This document shows, piece after piece, positions 1 to 5,021 of a stretch of DNA of 5,324 nucleotides. A model generated the notes under the pieces. It worked only from the letters and a program-made list of their open reading frames with translations. It did no database searches and was not told the DNA's origin. Source of the DNA: Oscillospiraceae bacterium. GTDB lineage: Bacteria > Bacillota_A > Clostridia > Oscillospirales > Ruminococcaceae. Numbering within the stretch: position 1 is the first letter of the stretch; each line of letters begins with the position of its first letter. The translations under genes were made by a program, and so were the position numbers. The stretch is from assembly GCA_900766795.1 (NCBI GenBank), contig CAAFWX010000292.1, positions 1 through 5,324 on the forward strand. Direction: 5' to 3'.

Positions 1-19
1 CACGACGCTCTTCCGATCT
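1..19 (+). other. Illumina TruSeq adapter remnant (left end)
   Basis: The first 19 bases, CACGACGCTCTTCCGATCT, are identical to the 3' end of the TruSeq universal adapter and point into the insert. They are a library artefact, not genome. Base 19 is the adapter T used in T/A ligation, so native sequence starts at about base 20. Any codon read from 1-19 on the minus strand (the apparent DRKSVV tail on the nuclease) is spurious. Confidence 0.96.
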
Positions 20-255
20 TCCTGCATACGCCTGATAAAATTCAGCTGTTCCTGTGTCGGCTTACCCGTTTCGGTCTTAACCTCGATAAACGCCACCCGG
101 TTTTGTCCGATAAAGAGCAGGTCTGACAGCCCCTTGACTCCGCACATAATCCTGCGCCCGTCCTTCAACTGAAAATTGCCTGTGTTCTGCCTGATAACAA
201 CCCCGTAGGGTGATAATGCCATTCTGATTTGATTCTGTAAATCTGTTTCTGTCAA
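20..255 (-). CDS. VRR-NUC domain nuclease, 3' end missing
   Basis: Small phage nuclease of the VRR-NUC family, a PD-(D/E)XK-type fold used in phage DNA replication, recombination or repair. About 79 residues are visible. The conserved signature is clear: GLSDLL with Asp45, then FIEVK with Glu58 and Lys60, then a QEQLNFI segment with Gln70. These are the expected metal- and substrate-binding positions. The predicted start is TTG at 255-253. Its T and G overlap the helicase stop (TTGA), and an AAAGGGGG ribosome-binding site (264-271) lies 8 nt upstream. An in-frame ATG nine codons upstream lacks a comparable site. The gene runs off the left edge at the adapter; family members usually carry some 20-30 more residues, so the C terminus is missing. 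A VRR-NUC gene next to a DEAD/DEAH-type helicase is a common pair in Firmicute phages. The family call is firm; the exact DNA substrate cannot be read from sequence. Confidence 0.9.
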
Positions 256-1553
256 TGCAGTAACCCCCTTTGTACGCATTGGTGATATGCCCAGCCGGGC
301 TTGAAGCCTTTCTTCTTTGCGTATGCATATAACTCCTGTATCGTCTTGCACTCCGCCGGAGCTGTATATGCAGCTACAATCTGCTGCAGCTCAGCTTCCC
401 TTATCTCCTTGGGTGTTGCCTGCTGCTCAACCTCGTAAACGTGGCCGCAGTTAGGACAGACGGGAGCAGGAGCGTGAGTATAAAAGCATTCCGTACATTG
501 TCTTACCGATACGGTATTTTTCTTCTTGCTTGGCGGTTTCGGTTCTAACGTCCATTCCCTGTCGCTGTCCGGAAGGCCGTGCCGATGAACGTTTCCAACG
601 TGGTCTATGATGATTGCCTTCTTGTCGGGCTGATACCTCATACACCGCATAGCCTGCTGAATATACAGGGTAAGCGACTTGGTCGGCCTTAGCAGTATAG
701 AAGCCCCGCAATCGGGAACGTCAAAGCCCTCGCTGATTAAATCCACGTTGCATAGTATCTTTATACTGCCTTTCCGAAAGCCCCGTATAATGTCCGCTCT
801 TTGCGTTTTAGGGGTATTACCGTCAATGTGTTCGGCAGGAATACCCGCTGCTCTGAAGGCCTCCGCCATATCCTGGGAATGCTTGACGGTTGCACAATAG
901 CAAACTGCCTTTACACCGTCTGCAAGCAGCTTGTAGTTTTTGATTACGTCCCCGTATATATGGGGCTTGTCAAGTGCTGCCTCGATATCCTCTGCTGCAT
1001 AATCGCCGCCTCTGGATTTTATTCCCGAAAGGTCGGCCACAGGCGGAGCGTAATAGTCGTATGGTGCAAGACATTTTCTGCGGATAAGCTCCTTTGCGGA
1101 TATGCCGATAATCAGCTTATCGTTTATATCCCCCAGACCACCGCCGTTGAGCCGTACCGGTGTTGCCGTAACCCCTACGCAGTAGGTGTTAAAATGCTCA
1201 TAAATCCGCTTGTAGCTGTTGGCAAGGCAGTGATGATTCTCGTCCGTTATAATCAGTGACGGTCGCTGTATCTTATCCAGTCGACGAGTAACGGTCTGAA
1301 CCATACCGATATGGCAGCGGTCCATATTCACGCCGTAGTCGGTAAACGTGTTGCTTATCTGCTCGCACAGTTCCTGCCGATGAACGAGGAACAGCACGTT
1401 TTTACCCCGTTCTGTGGTGCGCTTCGCCATATCGGCAGTAATGATAGATTTACCTCCGCCGCAAGGAAGAACTATGCAAGGGCGCTTATATCCTTCCGAC
1501 CAGGCGTTATGTACTCCGGTAATCAGGTCTTGTTGGTAATCTCGTAGTTTCAT
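252..1553 (-). CDS. Phage DEAD/DEAH-type superfamily 2 helicase with C-terminal zinc ribbon
   Basis: ATP-dependent DNA helicase or translocase of the ResIII/Helicase_C type (SF2), 433 aa, complete. Motifs in order: Walker A LPCGGGKS (29-36), motif Ia LFLVHRQEL (54-62), Walker B DENH (104-107, in place of DEAH), motif III VTATP (128-132), motif V LISEGFDVP (272-280) and motif VI QQAMRCMR (299-306). Motif VI keeps both arginines (303 and 306) but has Met where Gly is usual. A CxxC-x9-CPNC zinc-ribbon (Cys353, 356, 366, 369) follows, then a basic/helical tail. The ATG is preceded by AGGAG at 8-nt spacing. The gene lies downstream of the repeat-rich non-coding region, whose outermost repeats reach into its leader about 20 nt from the start codon. 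Its stop overlaps the nuclease start. Expected role: unwinding or remodelling DNA during phage replication or recombination. The family is certain; calling it the replicative helicase would be inference, since the DUF927 protein is an equal candidate. Confidence 0.95.
   Translation of the reverse strand: MKLRDYQQDLITGVHNAWSEGYKRPCIVLPCGGGKSIITADMAKRTTERGKNVLFLVHRQELCEQISNTFTDYGVNMDRCHIGMVQTVTRRLDKIQRPSLIITDENHHCLANSYKRIYEHFNTYCVGVTATPVRLNGGGLGDINDKLIIGISAKELIRRKCLAPYDYYAPPVADLSGIKSRGGDYAAEDIEAALDKPHIYGDVIKNYKLLADGVKAVCYCATVKHSQDMAEAFRAAGIPAEHIDGNTPKTQRADIIRGFRKGSIKILCNVDLISEGFDVPDCGASILLRPTKSLTLYIQQAMRCMRYQPDKKAIIIDHVGNVHRHGLPDSDREWTLEPKPPSKKKNTVSVRQCTECFYTHAPAPVCPNCGHVYEVEQQATPKEIREAELQQIVAAYTAPAECKTIQELYAYAKKKGFKPGWAYHQCVQRGLLH
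264..271 (-). promoter_or_regulatory. Ribosome-binding site for the TTG-started nuclease
   Basis: AAAGGGGG on the minus strand, 8 nt before the TTG at 255 and inside the last codons of the helicase gene. It decides the start in favour of the TTG over the in-frame ATG further upstream. With the TTGA stop/start overlap it implies translational coupling of nuclease to helicase. Confidence 0.65.
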
Positions 1554-1573
1554 ATACTGTACTCCTATTTAAA

Positions 1574-1601
1574 GAACCACCGTAACCACCACGGAACCAC
1601 C
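1574..1601 (-). repeat. Outer left repeat triplet
   Basis: Three minus-strand units: GAACCACC (1574-1581), TAACCACC (1583-1590) and GAACCACC (1594-1601), separated by 1 and 3 nt. They lie in the 5' leader of the helicase mRNA, immediately upstream of its AGGAG. Binding here could influence helicase expression as well as replication. The last unit can pair with the flipped unit at 1613-1620 (7 bp, 11-nt loop). Confidence 0.8.
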
Positions 1602-1612
1602 AATTTATAACA

Positions 1613-1624
1613 GGTGGTTACCAC
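1613..1624 (+). repeat. Single flipped repeat unit with small palindrome
   Basis: GGTGGTTA at 1613-1620 is the only unit on the left side that points in the plus direction. It runs into ACCAC, giving the near-palindrome GTGGT-T-ACCAC (1614-1624) with a one-base centre. A dimeric binding protein could use this as a two-sided site. Confidence 0.65.
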
Positions 1625-1659
1625 TCAAACCCGCATTATTAAAAGCTTTTTTGGTATTG

Positions 1660-1678
1660 GGAACCACCAGAACCACCA
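1660..1678 (-). repeat. Inner left repeat pair, left arm of 19-bp inverted repeat
   Basis: Two exact GAACCACC units (1661-1668 and 1670-1677) at 9-bp spacing. The 19-bp stretch is the perfect reverse complement of 1758-1776, on the other side of the AT-rich spacer. Confidence 0.85.
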
Positions 1679-1757
1679 AAATGTAAAATTATCCATATAT
1701 GGAAATTGCACATAAAATTTAGTAAATACAGACGTATATATAATATATATCCCGAAA
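1679..1757. other. AT-rich spacer, candidate DNA-unwinding element
   Basis: 79 bp with 17 G or C bases, including an alternating TA tract at about 1735-1750 and a perfect 12-bp palindrome TCCATATATGGA at 1692-1703. It lies exactly between the arms of the 19-bp inverted repeat. Such low-melting segments next to iterons are where origins open. The function here is inferred from composition and position. Confidence 0.6.
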
Positions 1758-1784
1758 TGGTGGTTCTGGTGGTTCCGGTGGTTC
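1758..1784 (+). repeat. Inner right repeat triplet, right arm of 19-bp inverted repeat
   Basis: Three exact GGTGGTTC units at 1759, 1768 and 1777, in strict 9-bp tandem. Bases 1758-1776 form the right arm of the 19-bp inverted repeat whose left arm is 1660-1678. The plus-strand reading as Gly-Gly-Ser codons is coincidental. Confidence 0.85.
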
Positions 1785-1843
1785 TCTCGCGCACAAAAAT
1801 CGCTTAACAAAGCCATTTGTAAGGTCAGTCTGTTTTTGTATTC

Positions 1844-1872
1844 GGTGGTTGCCTAGTGGTTATTGGTGGTTC
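1844..1872 (+). repeat. Outer right repeat triplet
   Basis: Units GGTGGTTG (1844-1851), AGTGGTTA (1855-1862) and GGTGGTTC (1865-1872), ending directly at the DUF927 stop codon. Read in reverse complement, this block resembles the outer left triplet: outer exact unit, a middle TAACCAC unit, then a third unit, with linkers of 2 and 3 nt instead of 1 and 3. The middle unit is the most diverged copy of the array. Confidence 0.75.
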
Positions 1873-3783
1873 TCACAGGTCGATATCAGTAAAATCGTCA
1901 TTATCACTCCTGTTAAGCATTAGGTGAACGCACCTGACTTTGGTTCGGCCTATAACCTTTAAGACATCATAGTGTTTCTTATCAGTACGGCGTATCATTT
2001 TGCGGTCAGACAGCCAGCTAAGGAGCGAAGCTGCATTATAACCTCCGTCTGCACATATCTGATTGAACTTATTTTTGAGAATATACACGCTGTCCGCCTC
2101 ATCTGGCTTACTGCTTGCGCCGGAATCGTAGCAAGCCATAATGCCCCAGGATTCTCCGTATTCGCTTGCGCCCATAAATTTGTTCTGGTTGGCGGCAACA
2201 AACTCGCATACATACTCGTAGGCTCTTGGATTTATAGAAACAGATGCCTTCGTTTTAAGAAATTCAGATATTTCCTTTGGTGTAAGATTTGTACCGTCTC
2301 TGAATGCCAAATCGGTTGCAAGCTTATCAGCTGTGAGGATAAGCGCAGCACTTGATGCCTGTTTCTGGGTTATTTCGTATGCACCTGTAAGTTCATTGTA
2401 ATAGTCTGTAAACAGTTTCTCTGCTTCTTCCAATCCTCCATTAAGGAGCTTTGCTATGAATGCTCTGCCAAAAAGACCGTAATTTTCTTTTAAGAAATTT
2501 GCCGCATTTCTCGGCTCATCAAAGAATTTTTTCTTACACTCAACCTCAAGGACTCTGTTAACCGCTCCGCCTCCGCTACTACCTGAAAGAATAGGTTTTT
2601 CACCTGTAGTAATAATGCAGTTTTTCCATGTAGGAACAAGGTCGAGACCTCCCGTCTTGTTGCCCCTGGTTCTGCCGCTTCCCTCTGTCAGCATATAAAT
2701 TTCTTTTTCAAAGTCCTTTCGGTCGTTTATAATCTGTAACTCGTCAAGCATAAGCGGAAGATTATTGCAGAAGGCTGCAGACCTTTCCATTCCCACAAAG
2801 GTTGAATCGAATGTTTTGAAATACACACCCACCGTAGGGTTTGCCCAAATTGAAGCAGCAGCCATAGCAAGTACAGTTTTAGCGCTCTCCGTTTCTCCCC
2901 ATAAGTGTATAAAAAACGGCAAGCATCCCAAGGGCTGTACAAGAACTGATGCAAGAGAGGTAGCAAAAACTATCCTTGCGATTACACTTCCGCCGTGAAC
3001 ATTTTTATCTATAAAATCAATCCATTTATCCAGCGAACCTCTTGGCTTTATAGCCTCAAAACTTTTCTTGTATTCCGCCTCGCCGTCAAACACTATTGAG
3101 TCAACGTAAGGCACAAATTTAAGCTCGTCCTGGTCATGTATCCAACCCATTCTTGTAACGCATTCTTGTTCACCTATGAGGTCAAAATTCAATTCTTCAA
3201 GCTTTGCAAAGTACTTAACAAGGTTTCTTGCACTCTCGCTGGTGACAGATATTCCAAGTTCAGACAGGTCAGTAATTTTATTTGCAGTGAAAATAATTTT
3301 TCTGTCATAAATTGCTGTTCTCCAACCTCTATTGTTAGAGAACGCAATTTTTATTTTCTCAACGCCTGTGTCAATATTGACAAGTCTTGCGACAATCATA
3401 ATCGGGTGTGGACATATAATTTCATTATCAAGCTTTACGCCACTCTGGTCGCAAATATAATTGCCACAGCGTAATGTCAGTGGTTGACTGGGAAAATTAG
3501 TCACATTATAAGAGCCGACATCCGTTCCGTGCTTTGTGCAGTATTCAGAGAAAAGCTTTGGAAAATTTCTAACCCCACATTTTCTTGCGACAGCATCTAT
3601 TTTCTGCTTTTTTCGTTCAAGGTTGAACAGGTCGTCTTTATATAGCATAAGATAATCGTAAGGCTCAGTCCCGTCAATAAAGTCTTCTCTTGTATAATCG
3701 TCGATTTCCTTAGTAAAAATTTTAAGAAGACCATCGGCAACTTCCGGAGTATCAGAAAGTTTTTCTGCTTCTTCTTTTGTCAA
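1873..3783 (-). CDS. DUF927 domain phage primase-helicase-type ATPase
   Basis: 636-aa P-loop ATPase of the DUF927 family, found in phage and plasmid replication modules and usually annotated as a putative helicase or primase-helicase. Visible segments: GWRTAIYDR near 153 and the ELGISVTSESARNLVKYF block (175-192), both typical of DUF927; RMGWIHD (211-217); Walker A GETESAKT (296-303); Walker B LMLDE (344-348); the GSGRTRGNKTGG loop (368-379); the sensor-like ITTGEKP (391-397); and a conserved Arg410 in VNRVLEVE. The P-loop has Ala302 where the usual Gly precedes Lys. No TOPRIM or zinc-finger primase domain is visible; the N-terminal 100 residues are charged and unassigned. The C terminus (about 565-620) could be a small DNA-binding helical domain. 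The start is TTG at 3783 with GGTGG 7 nt upstream; an in-frame TAA lies six codons before it and no earlier start exists. G+C is markedly lower than in its neighbours (sampled 60-base lines 32-38% against 50-58%). Probable role: origin unwinding and replication initiation. Confidence 0.87.
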   Translation of the reverse strand: MTKEEAEKLSDTPEVADGLLKIFTKEIDDYTREDFIDGTEPYDYLMLYKDDLFNLERKKQKIDAVARKCGVRNFPKLFSEYCTKHGTDVGSYNVTNFPSQPLTLRCGNYICDQSGVKLDNEIICPHPIMIVARLVNIDTGVEKIKIAFSNNRGWRTAIYDRKIIFTANKITDLSELGISVTSESARNLVKYFAKLEELNFDLIGEQECVTRMGWIHDQDELKFVPYVDSIVFDGEAEYKKSFEAIKPRGSLDKWIDFIDKNVHGGSVIARIVFATSLASVLVQPLGCLPFFIHLWGETESAKTVLAMAAASIWANPTVGVYFKTFDSTFVGMERSAAFCNNLPLMLDELQIINDRKDFEKEIYMLTEGSGRTRGNKTGGLDLVPTWKNCIITTGEKPILSGSSGGGAVNRVLEVECKKKFFDEPRNAANFLKENYGLFGRAFIAKLLNGGLEEAEKLFTDYYNELTGAYEITQKQASSAALILTADKLATDLAFRDGTNLTPKEISEFLKTKASVSINPRAYEYVCEFVAANQNKFMGASEYGESWGIMACYDSGASSKPDEADSVYILKNKFNQICADGGYNAASLLSWLSDRKMIRRTDKKHYDVLKVIGRTKVRCVHLMLNRSDNDDFTDIDL

Positions 3784-3790
3784 AAGCTCA

Positions 3791-3796
3791 CCACCT
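3791..3796 (-). promoter_or_regulatory. Ribosome-binding site for the TTG-started DUF927 gene
   Basis: AGGTGG on the minus strand, 7 nt before the TTG at 3783. With the in-frame TAA shortly upstream, it supports TTG as the only reasonable start. It begins right at the base of the hairpin 3797-3839, so folding or protein binding there could affect ribosome access. Confidence 0.6.
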
Positions 3797-3839
3797 TTTT
3801 ATGTTCGCAGGCGGAATTGCCGCCCACGAACACATAAAA
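3797..3839 (-). other. Strong intergenic RNA hairpin before the DUF927 gene
   Basis: On the minus-strand transcript, 3832-3820 pairs with 3814-3802 over 13 bp (11 Watson-Crick, 2 G·U) around a CAAUU loop. Beyond a 2-nt bulge (3834-3833), five more A-U pairs follow (3839-3835 with 3801-3797). It fills most of the 60-bp gap between the DUF2303-type gene and the DUF927 gene. The 3' arm runs into AAAAAGG rather than a U-tract, so it is not a standard intrinsic terminator. An mRNA processing site, a stabiliser or a translational control element for the TTG start are possible. Confidence 0.65.
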
Positions 3840-3843
3840 CATA

Positions 3844-4608
3844 TTACAGCGCCACCACAATCGAACCCGCTGCAATTTCCTCTGCAAATGCCTTTTCGAG
3901 GTATTCCTTGACGTTGCGCCGAGCCTCGAACTGCCACATACCGCCGTCGGCTTCGATGATACCGACCTGACAGCCGTCCTTGATACGGATAAGGAAATCG
4001 CTGGAGGGCTGCTCCACCTCAAGGAATGTGCGGTAAGGCTTGAGGTTAACGATGGGGCGTATGGTTTCTCTGCCGGCAAGTGAAATACCCTTCTTTACCT
4101 GCACAGTCTGAGTCATACCGTTGTCATCGGAGGAAACGCTGTTCTCGTCTGTTATGCGGCTTAGGAAATCCAGCAGGTATTCTGTACCGTCATTCTGTGC
4201 AAACTGGCTCTGGAGCACAATCATAGCCTCCTCGTGCTCAAACCAGTTCTGCCCGTTCCAGCTTCTGCTCAGCTTCTGATTAGCGGTATATAACGTTGCT
4301 CTGCGGTTGAACTCGTCAAGACCCGTGAACGCCTCAACGCAGGAAGGGCTTGAAACGGATATATACAGCGTTCCGCCCGTGCCGGTATCAGCAAGAATAG
4401 TTTTCAGTTCGCTTTTTATAACGTTCACAATTCCGTCAAGGCTCGTAAACGAGATAGAAGAAGGCAAAGCCGCCTTGTCCGGCTTAATCTCCCGGTAGCT
4501 GCCGTTGTAAAATAAATAACTGTGCTGTCCGATTTCCTGAACCTTTGCTTCATTACGAGTAAGCTCCTCAATTTCCCTGATAGCGTCCTTTAATACTGTT
4601 GTTTCCAT
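3844..4608 (-). CDS. DUF2303 (YfdQ-like) phage protein
   Basis: 254-aa soluble protein with no signal peptide or membrane segment. Its best recognised part is the C-terminal half: RPIVNLKPYRTFLEVEQP (184-201), then DFLIRIKDG (204-212) and IIEADGGMWQFEA (217-229). This matches my memory of the DUF2303 family, typified by YfdQ of an E. coli cryptic prophage. The biochemical function is unknown. The ATG is supported by GGAGG at 9-nt spacing. The gene follows the 123-aa gene by only 24 nt, so the two are probably co-transcribed. Its place between the replication-terminator-type gene and the primase-helicase suggests a role in phage DNA replication or host takeover, but that is inference from position. 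G+C is higher than in the next gene. Confidence 0.65.
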   Translation of the reverse strand: METTVLKDAIREIEELTRNEAKVQEIGQHSYLFYNGSYREIKPDKAALPSSISFTSLDGIVNVIKSELKTILADTGTGGTLYISVSSPSCVEAFTGLDEFNRRATLYTANQKLSRSWNGQNWFEHEEAMIVLQSQFAQNDGTEYLLDFLSRITDENSVSSDDNGMTQTVQVKKGISLAGRETIRPIVNLKPYRTFLEVEQPSSDFLIRIKDGCQVGIIEADGGMWQFEARRNVKEYLEKAFAEEIAAGSIVVAL

Positions 4609-4632
4609 AGTGTTTTACCTCCGTTTATGTTG

Positions 4633-5004
4633 TTAAGCCATTTTAATCATCTTAAGTCTTGCGGGTGCTTCCTGCTCAGCGCCGTTTACATAGGTCTGAC
4701 CGGGTATCTGCGGTGTCATCTCGATAGCGCCAACAACGCCGTTCTGGTCCTTGCCGACATACAGGGATGTTACAATCGGGTTGGTGGGCTGAAGCTTGGT
4801 GCTTGCAACCGTGCTGGTCTGAATTATCTCCCTCTTGTCATCAGGAACGAACTTGATTTTCAGCGTTAACTCACGTACTCCCGTTGCCTTCGTGTTCTCG
4901 TCAAGGATATTCTCAACAATTTTGGACATCTCATAGTCCACACGTTCCATAATTCCGCCCTTAGCCATCTCGAGAATGGACTTCATTTTTTCTTCGTTAT
5001 GCAT
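4633..5004 (-). CDS. Phage 'replication terminator'-type protein
   Basis: 123-aa cytoplasmic protein resembling the small proteins commonly labelled 'replication terminator protein' in Clostridia and Bacilli phages. Visible pattern: an N-terminal helix with GGIMERVDYEMSKIVENILDENT (16-38), then alternating beta segments LTLKIKFVP (46-54), IQTSTVASTKLQP (61-73) and TSLYVGKDQNGVVGAIEM (79-96), and a lysine-containing tail. The label is historical; I see nothing that demonstrates a termination activity, and no Tus- or RTP-like residues can be identified. The ATG has AAAGGAG 7 nt upstream. A second in-frame ATG six codons on lacks a ribosome-binding site. It sits 17 nt downstream of the SSB-like gene and 24 nt upstream of the DUF2303-type gene, inside one operon. 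Confidence 0.6.
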   Translation of the reverse strand: MHNEEKMKSILEMAKGGIMERVDYEMSKIVENILDENTKATGVRELTLKIKFVPDDKREIIQTSTVASTKLQPTNPIVTSLYVGKDQNGVVGAIEMTPQIPGQTYVNGAEQEAPARLKMIKMA

Positions 5005-5021
5005 ATTTTTACTCCTTTTTG

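Larger units (their letters stand above)
1554..1872. other. Candidate phage replication origin: symmetric repeat arrays around an AT-rich core
   Basis: This 319-bp gap is by far the longest in the window and has no credible gene. It holds twelve 8-bp GGTGGTTC-type units: eight exact, three differing at the last base, and one (1855-1862, AGTGGTTA) also at the first. Six lie on each side of a 79-bp spacer (1679-1757) with 17 G+C, about 78% A+T. On the left, five of six read as GAACCACC; on the right all six read as GGTGGTTC. The array stops exactly at the DUF927 stop codon on one side and reaches the helicase leader on the other. Repeats plus an AT-rich segment inside a replication operon fit an iteron-type origin with a DNA-unwinding element. 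An operator region for the helicase-nuclease genes is the main alternative. I saw no convincing -35/-10 pair and no U-tailed terminator. I saw no other cluster of the motif in the window. Confidence 0.7.

Noticed and set aside
801..1259. 152-aa plus-strand reading frame opposite the helicase
   Set aside because: It is the complement of a gene with clear helicase motifs, has no recognisable domain and no operon partner.
1641..1656. AAAAGCTTTT palindrome followed by T residues as a terminator
   Set aside because: It is a loop-less AT-rich palindrome with only a GC centre, and on the operon strand it lacks a U-tail.
1680..1735. Promoter for the helicase in the AT-rich spacer (a GATAAT-like -10 on the minus strand)
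   Set aside because: The hexamer at the proper -35 distance matches poorly (TTTATG), and such AT-rich sequence offers many chance -10 boxes.
1759..1785. Gly-Gly-Ser linker or vector contamination, because the plus strand reads as GGS codons
   Set aside because: Inverted copies of the same unit and diverged variants occur throughout the surrounding native intergenic sequence, and no fused reading frame exists.
1757..1807. 16-codon plus-strand frame MVVLVVPVVLSRTKIA starting at the right repeat array
   Set aside because: No ribosome-binding site, opposite to all genes here, and mostly encoded by the 9-bp repeats.
1625..1816. 63-aa minus-strand reading frame across the repeat region
   Set aside because: Its sequence (NHRNHQNHH and WWFWWF blocks) is just the translation of the repeat units, it has no good ribosome-binding site and it resembles no protein I know.
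1574..1872. CRISPR array
   Set aside because: Units are 8 bp with 1-3 bp gaps and both orientations occur; there are no 25-40 bp repeats with regular spacers and no cas genes.
3797..3839. Rho-independent terminator between the DUF2303-type and DUF927 genes
   Set aside because: The stem is followed by A residues and the ribosome-binding site, not by a U-tract, on the transcribed strand.
3780..4079. 99-aa minus-strand reading frame overlapping the DUF2303-type gene
   Set aside because: Serine/arginine-rich low-complexity translation in another frame of a better-supported gene; it lacks family resemblance.
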